Shown piece by piece: positions 49,919-58,836 of a DNA stretch of 64,000 nt. The notes under the pieces are model-generated. The model was not told the DNA's origin. It did not search any database and saw only the letters and a list, made by a program, of their open reading frames with translations. Within the stretch, counting starts at the first letter, position 1, and every line of letters starts with the position of its first letter. The translations under genes and the position numbers were made by a program. Origin of the DNA: RHLJ01 sp965247355 (GTDB lineage: Bacteria > Bacteroidota > Rhodothermia > Balneolales > Balneolaceae); NCBI GenBank assembly GCA_965247355.1, contig OZ252011.1, positions 3,162,001 to 3,226,000 on the forward strand. The letters run 5' to 3'.

Positions 49919-50261
49919 AGTTAATAAGATAGTGATATATGCTGAAAGCATTGGAAGTTAATAGCCCCGTGATTTATCACGGGGTTACAATTTGAAGTTT
50001 CCATTCACCCAAGACTAAAATATTGGAAATGATGAGGATGAAGTCGCAGGGTGCAAGCAAAACTTAAAATTAAACCGATAGCAACCTTCGGATAATTAGT
50101 AAATAAATAAAAGGATATTGACTCAGGTTTTATGTCTTTTCTTCTATATGCCCTGCCTTGAAAGGCAGGGCTATTTAAATATGAACATCAGGTTCGCTCA
50201 TAATTTCAGAAAAGAAATGGAATTGCTTCTCGATAAGGCTATTTTTGAGGAAAGGAGATTT
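49919..50261. other. Spacer between divergent thiN and nrnA with two palindromic repeats
   Basis: This 343-base stretch holds CCCCGTGAT/ATCACGGGG (49965-49984, nine perfect pairs) and CCCTGCCTT/AAGGCAGGG (50151-50170, nine perfect pairs). The first belongs to the same family as 23889-23908. No gene of its own is seen; an open frame from 50118 is the unlikely upstream extension of nrnA. The rest shows no clear signal apart from a strong AAAGGAGAT ribosome binding site at 50251-50259. Confidence 0.6.
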
Positions 50262-51224
50262 ATGTTTTCAGAGTTTATTTCAAAAATTACTACACACGAT
50301 AAAGTCGCAGTTTTCTCACATATCCGACCGGATGGCGATTGCCTGGGTTCTCAGATTGCGTTGTGTTTATGGCTTCAAAAAAACGGAGTGGATGCAACGG
50401 CATTTAATGAAGATGATCCCGGAGATAACCTGCGATGGTTACTGGATTTTTTCCCGGTAGTAAAGCCAGATGATGCCGACTTATCAGCGTTTGATGCTTT
50501 TTTGGTGGTAGATGGAAATGCGCTTCATCGTTTTGGTGAAGTTGCTGAAGGAATTGCAGATTTGGGAAAGCCGATCTACATGATCGACCACCATCCCCAG
50601 CCGGATGATATTTATGAAGAGTCGGTTTCAAGAGTTGATTACTCGTCAACCTGCGAGTTGGTTTATGAGTTATATAAAGAGCATGACCTGGATCAAATTG
50701 ATGAAAAATCTGCCAAGGCGCTGTATACGGGTATTGTAACCGATACCGGTTCTTTCCAGTTTGATAGTGTTACCCCGAACACACTAAATGCTGCCTCAAC
50801 TCTGTTAGAGAGAGGGAGTTTTAAACCCAATGAAGTGGTTGAACGGATTTATTCAACCAAAACGATTGGCCAACTTCACCTGTTAAGCAAAGCTCTGGAA
50901 ACGATCACCTTGTATGCGAACCAACAAATTGCAATCATTTGCGTTACCAAAGCCATGTTTGAAGAAACAGGCACGAGCAAGGAGGATACCGAGGGATTTG
51001 TAAGTTATCCGCTCAGCATCTCAGGAGTAAAAGCATGTGCTTTGTTTCGGGAAGATGGAGATCGTATTAAATTAAGTCTTCGTTCAAGAAGTGATGTTGA
51101 TGTGAACGTGTGGGCTCGGCAGTTGGGTGGCGGTGGTCACAAAAAAGCAGCAGCAGGCTGGCATGACGGACCTCTTGAACAAGCAATAGAAGATGTAATT
51201 AAGCTGGGAGAAGAACAGCTTTAG
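50262..51224 (+). CDS. nrnA: DHH/DHHA1 phosphoesterase, NrnA-like (oligoribonuclease/pAp phosphatase)
   Basis: The protein has 320 residues from the ATG at 50262, chosen because AAAGGAGAT sits about six bases before it. Earlier ATGs (50181, 50217) lie downstream of a dispersed repeat and lack such a site. Visible: VAVFSHIRPDGDCLGSQIALCLWL (DHH motif I, with HIRPDGD), DAFLVVDGNALHRFG (Asp), MIDHHPQPDD (the DHH box), TGIVTDTGSFQFDSVTPNTL and the C-terminal DHHA1 motif LGGGGHKKAAAG. Such enzymes degrade nanoRNA and adenosine 3',5'-bisphosphate. Confidence 0.9.
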   Translation: MFSEFISKITTHDKVAVFSHIRPDGDCLGSQIALCLWLQKNGVDATAFNEDDPGDNLRWLLDFFPVVKPDDADLSAFDAFLVVDGNALHRFGEVAEGIADLGKPIYMIDHHPQPDDIYEESVSRVDYSSTCELVYELYKEHDLDQIDEKSAKALYTGIVTDTGSFQFDSVTPNTLNAASTLLERGSFKPNEVVERIYSTKTIGQLHLLSKALETITLYANQQIAIICVTKAMFEETGTSKEDTEGFVSYPLSISGVKACALFREDGDRIKLSLRSRSDVDVNVWARQLGGGGHKKAAAGWHDGPLEQAIEDVIKLGEEQL

Positions 51225-51242
51225 AAATAAAATATTTACTGT

Positions 51243-52439
51243 ATGAAGCTAACCGCTACAATACTTTTATCTTTTTTACTGACTACAACCTACTGCACAA
51301 AGCCCGGACCTAAGGTGAGTGAAGCCATCTCTACGTCAGTGAGTTCGGTACCGGCAGCATCTGAAACAACTGAAGTTGAAGCGCCGGGAAAACAGCCTGA
51401 TCCTACAGAATCAATTAATATAAGTCGGACGAATGCCATTACGAATGCAGTGGAGAAAGCGAGTCCTGCAATTGTAAGCATTACCGTGACCGAACTTCAG
51501 ACAGGGTATACGCGAAGCGCTGACCCCTTCTTTTCTTTTTTCTTTTCCAGACCGGTGCAACGCGAAGTTCAAAGTATGGGCTCAGGATTTATTATCAGCG
51601 AAGATGGTTTGGTGGTAACCAATGAGCATGTTGCCAGCGAAAGTGCAAAAACCATTAAAGTATCTCTGGCAAATGGAGAAGTTCATGATGCGGAATTATT
51701 GGGATCTGATGAACTTGCGGATCTGGCACTTCTTAAAATTAAAGGCGATAAAAACGATTTCCCACATATCAAATTTGCAGATTCTGAGAAAGTGATGGTA
51801 GGTGAATGGGCGATTGCGATGGGAAATCCATTTGGGCTGTTTTCAGATGGCCAGCCTTCGGTAACGGTCGGAGTAGTTAGTGCTACAAAGCGGGATTTCC
51901 GTCCTGATCCCGAAGAGCCAAGACTTTATATGGATATGATTCAAACCGACGCTGCCATTAATCGCGGAAACTCTGGTGGACCTCTTGTTAATAGTGATGG
52001 AGAAGTGATTGGAGTTAATACTTTCATATTTACAGGTGGTACCAGCAATGGTTTTGTGGGATTAGGTTTCGCAATCCCAAGTGAGCGGGTTCAAAAAATT
52101 ATAAACCAACTAAAAGAATCTGGTTCAGTTTCTTTGGCGTTTGATCCGGGAATGGAATTCACTCCAATGACTCGTCAACTTGTGTACCAATATGGTTTGA
52201 ATCCAATACCGGGACTTTTAGTCACAACGGTAAATAAAGATGGTCCGGCCTATGAATGCGGGATTATGCCGGGAGATATTATTATTCGGATTGGAGAAGA
52301 GCGGGTAGCCAGTGAAATGCATGCCTGGGCATTAATGAGAGAATACGAAGAAGGTGAAAAAATGGTGGTTCAACTTCATCGGGATGGCAAAGAATACGAA
52401 GCCGAAATGACTCTACGAAAAAGTGTAGCCGGGAGATAG
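51243..52439 (+). CDS. Deg/HtrA-type serine protease with one PDZ domain
   Basis: The protein has 398 residues. An N-terminal hydrophobic segment ends at Cys18 (LTTTYCTKPG), a poor lipobox, so it may be a lipoprotein or simply secreted. The trypsin-like domain carries the triad His in VVTNEHVASES, Asp in LADLALLKI and Ser in AINRGNSGGPLVNSDG. One PDZ domain follows (about 310-395: PGLLVTTVNKDGPAYECGIMPGDIIIRIGEERV). It degrades misfolded envelope proteins. It follows nrnA by 18 bases and is probably co-transcribed. Confidence 0.93.
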   Translation: MKLTATILLSFLLTTTYCTKPGPKVSEAISTSVSSVPAASETTEVEAPGKQPDPTESINISRTNAITNAVEKASPAIVSITVTELQTGYTRSADPFFSFFFSRPVQREVQSMGSGFIISEDGLVVTNEHVASESAKTIKVSLANGEVHDAELLGSDELADLALLKIKGDKNDFPHIKFADSEKVMVGEWAIAMGNPFGLFSDGQPSVTVGVVSATKRDFRPDPEEPRLYMDMIQTDAAINRGNSGGPLVNSDGEVIGVNTFIFTGGTSNGFVGLGFAIPSERVQKIINQLKESGSVSLAFDPGMEFTPMTRQLVYQYGLNPIPGLLVTTVNKDGPAYECGIMPGDIIIRIGEERVASEMHAWALMREYEEGEKMVVQLHRDGKEYEAEMTLRKSVAGR

Positions 52440-52499
52440 GGATTTAATCAATTGAATTGATTATACTTTGACAGCTAATCACATCTAAAAAATGCTGTC

Positions 52500-53516
52500 A
52501 TGAAACGATCAATATTTACTCTAATTTTGGTGGTGCTGGTATCAATCTCTGCCAATGCTCAACCAACATCGGATGATTTTAAGCTGCCCTTTCTTACAGT
52601 TGAGGGAAATAAATTTGTGGATGAAGATGGTAACCAGGTGATGTTGAGGGGAGTTTCATTTTCAGATCCAGATCGCCTTGAAAATTTAGGACAGTGGAAT
52701 AAAGCATATTTTGCAAAAGCGAAAGAATGGGGAGCTAACGTAGTGCGGTTTCCGGTACATCCCAGTGCCTGGAGAGATCGTGGAGTATTTCAGTATTTGC
52801 AGTTAATCGACCAGGGAATAAGCTGGGCAAATGAGTTGGAGATGTATGTGATCATCGACTGGCATTCTATTGGGAACTTGAAAACTGAGCTTTTTCAAAA
52901 CCCGATGTACAATACTAGCTTGACCGAGACACTTCGTTTCTGGCAAACGATTTCAAACCGTTATAAGAATAATCCGGTAGTGGCTTTTTACGAGGTTTTC
53001 AATGAGCCAACACGATACAACGGAACTCTCGGCCGCATGAGTTGGGAAGAGTACAAAACAATGATAGAGGAAATTATTTATGTGATTTATGCCCATGATG
53101 ATACAGTGATTCCGTTGGTCGGTGGGTTCAATTGGGCATATGATTTAACCTATGTTAGAGAAAATCCGATCGATGCAGAGGGCATTGCTTATGTCGCGCA
53201 TCCATACCCTCAAAAGAGAGAACAGCCCTGGGAAGAAAAATGGGAAGAAGACTTTGGATTTGTTGCTGATACCTATCCAATGATTGCTACCGAATTCGGC
53301 TTTATGGATGCCGATGGACCGGGAGCTCATATTCCTGTAATTGGAGATGAAGTATACGGAGAAGCAATTATTAGCTATTTCGAGAAAAAGGGGATTTCAT
53401 GGACGGCATGGGTATTTGATCCGCAGTGGTCACCGCAGTTATTCAGAACCTGGGATTTTATTCCAACCAAACAAGGTGCTTTTTTCAGAAATAAAATGCT
53501 TGAGTTGAATAAGTAA
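52500..53516 (+). CDS. Exported GH5-like glycoside hydrolase (cellulase family)
   Basis: The protein has 338 residues with a signal peptide (MKRSIFTLILVVLVSISANAQ). A (beta/alpha)8 GH5-type domain covers the rest: VMLRGVSFSDPDRLENLGQW, WGANVVRFPVHPSAWRDRG, EMYVIIDWHSIGNL, then the acid/base Glu in VVAFYEVFNEPTRYNG, VAHPYPQKREQP and the nucleophile Glu in PMIATEFGFMDADG. Likely substrates are beta-1,4-glucans or mannans; the subfamily is unclear. No T9SS domain is visible, so it is probably periplasmic or membrane-associated. It converges with the transglutaminase gene with a two-base gap. Confidence 0.88.
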   Translation: MKRSIFTLILVVLVSISANAQPTSDDFKLPFLTVEGNKFVDEDGNQVMLRGVSFSDPDRLENLGQWNKAYFAKAKEWGANVVRFPVHPSAWRDRGVFQYLQLIDQGISWANELEMYVIIDWHSIGNLKTELFQNPMYNTSLTETLRFWQTISNRYKNNPVVAFYEVFNEPTRYNGTLGRMSWEEYKTMIEEIIYVIYAHDDTVIPLVGGFNWAYDLTYVRENPIDAEGIAYVAHPYPQKREQPWEEKWEEDFGFVADTYPMIATEFGFMDADGPGAHIPVIGDEVYGEAIISYFEKKGISWTAWVFDPQWSPQLFRTWDFIPTKQGAFFRNKMLELNK

Positions 53517-53518
53517 GC

Positions 53519-54370
53519 TTAAGCTATTTCAGCGATGGAAACAGAGGCTTTGAGTTTCGAAGTGGCTTCTCCTGCAAAAGTCCCGATAACAGGCATGGTT
53601 TGATCCGGATCAAAACTGGTGGCTACCGGGATATAATGTTCGTCTGTAAGTAAACCAGAACTTGGGTCGAGCCCAATCCATCCGGCGCCGGGAAGTAACA
53701 CTTCAACCCATGCATGAAGTTCGTGCCCTTCACCAAGCATAGAATTATAGGCGTATCCGCTTACGAATCTGGCTGCGAGTCCGGTACTCCGGAGCATCTC
53801 TATCAACATCCAGGAAAGTTCTTTACAAGAACCCGAATGCTCTTCGTAGGTTTTTTCTGAGTCTAACTCCACATGTTTGTCCTGTCGCTCATAGGTGAAA
53901 TTGTTGGCGATATACCTCAAAAGATCTGTAATGAAAAGAATACAACTTCGATCGCTGCCCTTAATACGCTCATTTAAAAAAGAAGAAAATTTCTTTGATA
54001 CCGGAGCTGAAGGTAGAAATGGTTCAAGGAACTGTTTAAGATGCCCCGGGTAGTGAAACTGACTTTGAAAAAAACGAACAGGTGGATCGATGATGAAATG
54101 AAACGGATCAAAGGGCTCAATATTAACCGAAATATCGGCTTTAATCTGAAATTCTTTTACGGGTACCGGCTCCATCCATATCTGGAAATAGGGATTATCC
54201 TCAGCATCCAATCGCTCTGAGATACTCAAAGGTTCAGGAGTGATTTTCATGTCGAAACCCAGAAGCGATAAATAAGGTCTGCTTTGTGGCTTCAGCCGGA
54301 TATAGTGCGGTAGTAAGCTTACGGGCTTGGTGTAATTGTAACGAGTGTTATGTACAATATTAAGTTCCAA
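53519..54370 (-). CDS. Transglutaminase-like cysteine protein of the Anbu cluster
   Basis: The protein has 283 residues, with no signal peptide. An N-terminal beta domain (IVHNTRYNYTKPVSLLPHYIRLKPQSRPYLSL, the bacterial transglutaminase-N signature) precedes the core, whose triad is Cys in SGSCKELSWMLIEMLRSTGLAARFVSGY, His in GHELHAWVEVLLP and Asp in WIGLDPSSGLL. In this family the gene travels with alpha-E, circularly permuted ATP-grasp and the Anbu proteasome subunit, as here. It is the last gene of that operon, five bases after the proteasome-like gene. Its substrate is not known. Confidence 0.92.
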   Translation of the reverse strand: MELNIVHNTRYNYTKPVSLLPHYIRLKPQSRPYLSLLGFDMKITPEPLSISERLDAEDNPYFQIWMEPVPVKEFQIKADISVNIEPFDPFHFIIDPPVRFFQSQFHYPGHLKQFLEPFLPSAPVSKKFSSFLNERIKGSDRSCILFITDLLRYIANNFTYERQDKHVELDSEKTYEEHSGSCKELSWMLIEMLRSTGLAARFVSGYAYNSMLGEGHELHAWVEVLLPGAGWIGLDPSSGLLTDEHYIPVATSFDPDQTMPVIGTFAGEATSKLKASVSIAEIA

Positions 54371-54375
54371 ACGCT

Positions 54376-55131
54376 CTAACCGGGTTTGATTTTATTGATA
54401 GGTGCCGGTTGCTTCATGTCAAAGATGGCCTCCAGACTTTGACCGGGTAACTCATCGATAGTTTTACGAATCATTGAATTCCAAAGCTCAGACATGTCTC
54501 TCAGATCGGCTTCATCAAATCGGTTTTCGTGAATGAAATAAGAATCATTTTTTAAAAGAACGGTATCAATTGGATATCCTACATCATTCGCAGAAATTCT
54601 GGTAGCATCGAAAGAAAGAAAGGCGCATTTCATTGAATACTCTAAGCTTTCCTGATAGGTAACAGAGCGCTTAAGTATCGGATGTCCTGAGCCTTTATTC
54701 CCAATGATCACAAAGGGAGTACTTGGTCCAATTTCAATCCAGTTCCCTTCCGGATAAAGAAGGAATAGTTTTGGTTCAGCATCTTTCTCCAGTTGCCCGC
54801 CAATGATGGCATGCAGATTAAAAGAAAAACCATTCTCTTCCAGAGATACTTTGTCCTCTTTCGCTACTTGTTTTACGTGGTCGCCAAAGCGACTTACCGT
54901 CTTATATAATTTTTTAAACTCATCCCCTTCCTCTTCCATCATTTCACTGAAATAGGTGATGGTTTTATCCCGAACCGAACGAAGTCCGGAAGTCATAATG
55001 AAGAAGCAATGCTTGTTTCGGTTTACTGTAAAAACCTTCTTTGAAGAGGTAGTTTCCGTTCCTGAAGTAATTCTGGTATCAGATAAACCCACCAATCCAT
55101 GTTGGGTTTTAATGCCTAAGCAGTACGTCAT
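54376..55131 (-). CDS. Anbu/BPH-type proteasome-related peptidase subunit
   Basis: The protein has 251 residues. It starts MTYCLGIKTQHGLVGLSDTRITSG, matching the N-terminal nucleophile pattern (MTYC.G...GLV..SD.R) of Anbu, an ancestral beta-type proteasome subunit. If the Met is removed, Thr is the N-terminal nucleophile. Later motifs (KVFTVNRNKHCFFIMTSGLRSVRDKTITYF, NLHAIIGGQLE, LLYPEGNWIEIGPSTPFVIIGNKGSGHPILKR) fit this fold. It immediately follows alpha-E without spacer and is followed by the transglutaminase gene. Peptidase activity in this family is weak or unproven. Confidence 0.9.
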   Translation of the reverse strand: MTYCLGIKTQHGLVGLSDTRITSGTETTSSKKVFTVNRNKHCFFIMTSGLRSVRDKTITYFSEMMEEEGDEFKKLYKTVSRFGDHVKQVAKEDKVSLEENGFSFNLHAIIGGQLEKDAEPKLFLLYPEGNWIEIGPSTPFVIIGNKGSGHPILKRSVTYQESLEYSMKCAFLSFDATRISANDVGYPIDTVLLKNDSYFIHENRFDEADLRDMSELWNSMIRKTIDELPGQSLEAIFDMKQPAPINKIKPG

Positions 55132-56109
55132 TTATTGCACCTGTTGTTGGGCGGAGAGGGAGTCGCCGATTGTAAAAAAGTTGTTGTAAATGGAATCTGA
55201 AATATGGTTCATTTTTAACTGTAAATCATCAAGAAATTCATGCAAGCCCAAATTAATTACATCATTTACATCAGAATATTCCAGCTGTGAACAAAGTGAT
55301 CCTAAATGCTTTTCCGCCTTGTTTCTGTATCCTTTTCCTGATGATCCTGAAATTTTAAGAAGGCAGTCTTCAGCCTCCGATAAACAAAAATAGATCGAGC
55401 GGGGGAAGAACTTATTCAGAACCAAAAACTCGACAATTTTAGCAGGGTCTATATTACCATAAATCTGGCGGTAAATGTTGAACCCTGAAACGGATTTCAG
55501 GAGTGCCATCCATTGTAGAATATCGAGTGTAGTGCCAATTTCTGATGGAGATGGGAGTAGAATATGATATTTCACATCCAGTATTCTGGAGGTTTTATCA
55601 GCCCGTTCTAAAAACTGTCCTAACCGAACAAAATACCAGCCTTCCGTTCTGGCTACGCTATTATCTCCGATGCCATATAACAACTGGATTTTGTACTTAA
55701 CCGAGTTGATAAATTCTCTGGGATCGTCCTGTTTCCAGACCTCTTTCTTTACTCCCTCCTTCATATAGAGGAAGACTTCATTCAGTTTTTCCCAACTTTC
55801 TTTGGTGATTTTTTCCCTGACTGTTCGGGCATTTTCTCGGGCTTTTGAAATACTCGAAAACATCGAATTAGGGTTCTCTAAATCAAAAGCCAGAAAGAAA
55901 ATGGTGTCTACGCGGTCAAAACTATTAAACCGTTTTTGGTAGGCAGCCAGATCTCCCGTTGCCGCAATCAAAGGCTCCCATTGCTCTTTTAATCCGGGTG
56001 GAAGGTCGAGCATCAGGTTAAAGTTTACATCAATAAAACGGGCATAATTTTCAGCTCGCTCTATATATCTTCCAAGCCAGTAAATTGATTCTGCTACTCT
56101 ACTCAGCAT
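55132..56109 (-). CDS. Alpha-E domain protein
   Basis: The protein has 325 residues and is strongly alpha-helical. The start MLSRVAESIYWLGRYIERAENYARFIDVNFNLMLDL is the family signature. Later motifs (ENARTVREKITKESWEKLNEVFLYMK, EGWYFVRLGQFLERADKTSRILDVKYHILLPSPSEIGTTLDILQWMALLKSVSGFNIYRQIYGNIDPAKIVEFLVLNKFFPRSIYFCL) are the usual alpha-E core. It lies 12 bases after the ATP-grasp gene and directly abuts the proteasome-like gene. The alpha-E and ATP-grasp pair probably make a peptide-like or peptide-tagged product. Confidence 0.93.
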   Translation of the reverse strand: MLSRVAESIYWLGRYIERAENYARFIDVNFNLMLDLPPGLKEQWEPLIAATGDLAAYQKRFNSFDRVDTIFFLAFDLENPNSMFSSISKARENARTVREKITKESWEKLNEVFLYMKEGVKKEVWKQDDPREFINSVKYKIQLLYGIGDNSVARTEGWYFVRLGQFLERADKTSRILDVKYHILLPSPSEIGTTLDILQWMALLKSVSGFNIYRQIYGNIDPAKIVEFLVLNKFFPRSIYFCLSEAEDCLLKISGSSGKGYRNKAEKHLGSLCSQLEYSDVNDVINLGLHEFLDDLQLKMNHISDSIYNNFFTIGDSLSAQQQVQ

Positions 56110-56121
56110 AATAAATCTCCT

Positions 56122-57552
56122 CTATTCATATAGCACCCATGTATCTTTACTTCCCCCACCTTGTGAAGAATTCACAACCAGTGATCCTTTTTTAAGAGCT
56201 ACTCTTGTTAGTGCACCCGGCAGTACTTCAATATCTTCGCCATATAGAATGAACGGGCGCAAATCTACGTGCCGGGGCTCAATCAAGTCCTCTACCAGGG
56301 TAGGTACGGTAGAAAGTGAAAGTGTAGGTTGAGCGATGTAGTTTCGGGGATTTTCCTTAACCAGTTTTCTGAATTTAGCATGTTCTTCTTTGGTTGCTTT
56401 TGGACCTATCATCATGCCATAACCACCAGCTGCATTGGTTTCCTTTACAACAAGTTCTTCTATGTTATCCAATACATATTGAAGGCCTTCTTTTTCAGCA
56501 CAAATATGAGTTTTTACATTCTTAATGATAGGCTCCTCATCCAGATAGTATTTGATGATTCTGGGTACATAAGCATAGATTGCTTTATCATCAGCCACTC
56601 CGGTGCCCGGCGCATTTGCTAGTGCGAGATTCCCCTTTTTGTAAGCCTGAAATAATCCTTTGGCACCAAGCATGGAATCCGGATTGAAGGCGCTAGGATC
56701 CAGAAAAGTATCATCCACACGGCGATAAATTACATCTACCTGATGAAGACCTTTGGTAGTTTTCATGTACACTTTATCGTTATTCACTACCAAATCCTGT
56801 CCAACGATCAATTCAATTCCCATTAGCAGCGCTAAATAGGAATGTTCAAAATAAGCTGAATTAAAAATGCCCGGTGTCAGTAACCCAACTACCGGGTTTT
56901 CTTTTCCGGAAAGATGTTGAAGCATTCGAAGCAGCATGTTTGGATAATCTGAAACATGACGCACGTTCATTCCCCGAAAAGTGGTAGGAAATACTCGTTT
57001 AAGTATCTCGCGATTTTCAAGTAAATAAGAAACTCCGGAAGGGACACGTAAATTATCTTCAAGCACGTAAAAATCGCCCTTTTCATCCCGTACCAAGTCA
57101 GATCCCGAAATGTGGCACCAAATTCCCTGGGGCGGCGTCATTCCTACAAGGGGCTTAAGAAAATTACCGCTCGAATAGACCATGTCATCCGGAACAATCT
57201 TGTCTTTCAGAATTTTTTGCTTGTTATAAATATCATCAATGAAAAGGTTTAGTGCTCTAATACGCTGCTTCAACCCTTTTTCTACATTCGCCCATTCTTT
57301 TCCGGAAATAATTCTTGGGATGATATCCAGGGGCAGGATTTTCTCGATTCCTTTATTCTCATGATAAACATTAAAAGTCATACCCATCGCAATCTGTGCT
57401 CTATCAGTAGTACTTTGAAGTTCCATCAGCTTTTGAGGCGTGAGATTTTGCAGCATTTGATTAAAATAATTGTAGTGGGGTCTGCAATTACCTGCATGGT
57501 CAAGCATCTCGTCGTAGAAATTATTTGAAAGGTATGTCTTATCAGGTTGCAA
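56122..57552 (-). CDS. Circularly permuted ATP-grasp protein
   Basis: The protein has 476 residues, near the family length. Motifs: YNYFNQMLQNLTPQKLMELQSTTDRAQIAMGMTFNVY, GIEKILPLDIIPRIISGKEWANVEKGLKQRIRALNLFIDDIYNKQKIL, DLVRDEKGDFYVLEDNLRVPSGVSYLLENREI and the C-terminal VVKETNAAGGYGMMIGP...FIAQPTLSLSTVPTL...HVDLRPFILYG, which carry the permuted ATP-grasp residues (the motif before the last segment reads NYIAQPTLSLSTVP). It heads the four-gene minus-strand operon with alpha-E, Anbu and transglutaminase. The chemistry is probably ligation of an amine to a carboxylate; the product is unknown. Confidence 0.94.
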   Translation of the reverse strand: MQPDKTYLSNNFYDEMLDHAGNCRPHYNYFNQMLQNLTPQKLMELQSTTDRAQIAMGMTFNVYHENKGIEKILPLDIIPRIISGKEWANVEKGLKQRIRALNLFIDDIYNKQKILKDKIVPDDMVYSSGNFLKPLVGMTPPQGIWCHISGSDLVRDEKGDFYVLEDNLRVPSGVSYLLENREILKRVFPTTFRGMNVRHVSDYPNMLLRMLQHLSGKENPVVGLLTPGIFNSAYFEHSYLALLMGIELIVGQDLVVNNDKVYMKTTKGLHQVDVIYRRVDDTFLDPSAFNPDSMLGAKGLFQAYKKGNLALANAPGTGVADDKAIYAYVPRIIKYYLDEEPIIKNVKTHICAEKEGLQYVLDNIEELVVKETNAAGGYGMMIGPKATKEEHAKFRKLVKENPRNYIAQPTLSLSTVPTLVEDLIEPRHVDLRPFILYGEDIEVLPGALTRVALKKGSLVVNSSQGGGSKDTWVLYE

Positions 57553-57730
57553 TGTAGATTAATTTAGGTCTTGTATAATTTTTGACTAATAAATTAAAAC
57601 ATAAAACAGCATTAGCAAAAAAACATATATCTATTACGGACAAAATCTAAAATAATATAAGTATAAAATAAACAGGAGGAATTTTGCAGTATTTATGAAA
57701 AGTTTTCTTAATGAGAGGGATTTCCTATCT

Positions 57731-57751
57731 TTTGTGCAAATTTTGCTCAAA
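57731..57751. promoter_or_regulatory. Candidate operator of the LacI-type regulator
   Basis: TTTGTGCAAA (57731-57740), one base, TTTGCTCAAA (57742-57751): nine of ten positions pair. It ends 15 bases before the regulator ATG at 57767. The half site TTTGCTCA reappears at both arms of the inverted repeat 58781-58820 between the regulator and xylB, which supports a shared recognition sequence. Confidence 0.45.
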
Positions 57752-57766
57752 CTAAAAAAGGAATTA

Positions 57767-58765
57767 ATGAAGGTTACACTAAAGCATATATCGGAAGCAA
57801 CTGGCTTTTCTGTTTCTACTATCTCCAGGGCAGTTAGGGGAGAGGGTAGGATTTCAGAAGAAAACAGGAGGAGAATTCTGGCCAGTGCTCATGAATTAGG
57901 TTATCCTTTGCCTACCAATGGGCGATCAATGCCTGAAGATCAGCCTCCTTATGTTGCATTAATCACTCAGTTCAGGTCGGGTGAGTTTTACTCATCATTT
58001 AGTGTTGGGTTTATGGAGGCTGCCTACAAGAAAAAAATTATTATAAGTTTATTCGGCGTTGATCAGGACTTAAAATCTGTTCCTAAATTAATTGAGCAAC
58101 TCAGGGCAATTGGATTTACGGCTGCAGTAATTTTTGCACCTGAGCTGAGCGAAGAAGAATACCGGCACATTTTGCACTCTACCCCTAGCGATTTTCCGAT
58201 TATTTCCTGCTCTAATATTGATAATTCAGTGCTCGATACAGTTACCTTTGATGCTTATCAGGGGGCAACATTAGTAGCAAAACATTTTCATTCTAAAGGA
58301 TATAAAAAACTGGGAATTATTGAGGGCCCTTCTGAAATGCCTGAATCAAGATTCAGATCGAATGGCTTTAATGATTACGTTAGGCATATTGCTGAAGAGG
58401 AGTTAATCTGGAGCTATCGGGGAGATTATACACTCGAATCTGGTATGAGGGCTTTTGAAGCATTTCATAGTTTAGATGAAAAACCTGAGGCTGTTTTTGC
58501 AACTAACGATGCAATGGCACTAGGATTTATGGAGAATGCCAGTAAATATGGCTATGAGTTTCCCAAAGATGTAGCAATTGCAGGATACGATAATCTGCCA
58601 ATTTGTGAGAATCATTACCCGAAAATCACCTCCGTTAATACTGATTATACAAGACTTGCAGAAAATACTATTGATAATCTGCTTTCCAGGCTTGAAAAAC
58701 CTGATGAGCATCAGGGAATTGTGAGTATGGTGCCGGTTACTTTGGTGGTACGTGAGTCGAGTTAG
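57767..58765 (+). CDS. LacI-family transcriptional regulator of the xylan/xylose locus
   Basis: The protein has 332 residues from the ATG at 57767, which follows an AAGGAA site and starts the HTH directly; the longer frame from 57695 is rejected. Visible: MKVTLKHISEATGFSVSTISRAVRGEGRISEENRRRILASAHELGY (LacI HTH and hinge) and a periplasmic-binding-protein-like sensor (PPYVALITQFRSGEFYSSFSVGFMEAA, KKLGIIEGPSEMPESRFRSNGFNDY, PEAVFATNDAMALGFM, VAIAGYDNLPI). It most likely controls the downstream xylB-xylA-SDR-GH67 genes and itself. The inducer is unknown, perhaps xylose or a xylo-oligosaccharide. Confidence 0.92.
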   Translation: MKVTLKHISEATGFSVSTISRAVRGEGRISEENRRRILASAHELGYPLPTNGRSMPEDQPPYVALITQFRSGEFYSSFSVGFMEAAYKKKIIISLFGVDQDLKSVPKLIEQLRAIGFTAAVIFAPELSEEEYRHILHSTPSDFPIISCSNIDNSVLDTVTFDAYQGATLVAKHFHSKGYKKLGIIEGPSEMPESRFRSNGFNDYVRHIAEEELIWSYRGDYTLESGMRAFEAFHSLDEKPEAVFATNDAMALGFMENASKYGYEFPKDVAIAGYDNLPICENHYPKITSVNTDYTRLAENTIDNLLSRLEKPDEHQGIVSMVPVTLVVRESS

Positions 58766-58780
58766 CGAACAATTTTCATG

Positions 58781-58836
58781 TTGAGCAAATTTTACCTTTT
58801 TTCACGGAAAAATTTGCTCACTGTGTTTCTTTTTTC
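58781..58836 (+). terminator. Inverted repeat after the LacI gene (terminator and/or operator)
   Basis: TGAGCAAATTTT (58782-58793) pairs perfectly with AAAATTTGCTCA (58809-58820), loop about 15 bases, followed shortly by a T-rich run (TTTCTTTTTTCTC from about 58826). It can end the regulator transcript. Its arms also match the half site upstream of the regulator, so it may instead or also be an operator for xylB. Confidence 0.55.

Noticed and set aside
50118..50261. Longer N-terminus for the NrnA-like protein
   Set aside because: It translates a palindromic repeat; the ATG at 50262 has a strong ribosome binding site and matches the family start.
57695..57766. Upstream ATG for the LacI regulator
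   Set aside because: The extra 24 residues precede the usual HTH start, and the segment includes the candidate operator.
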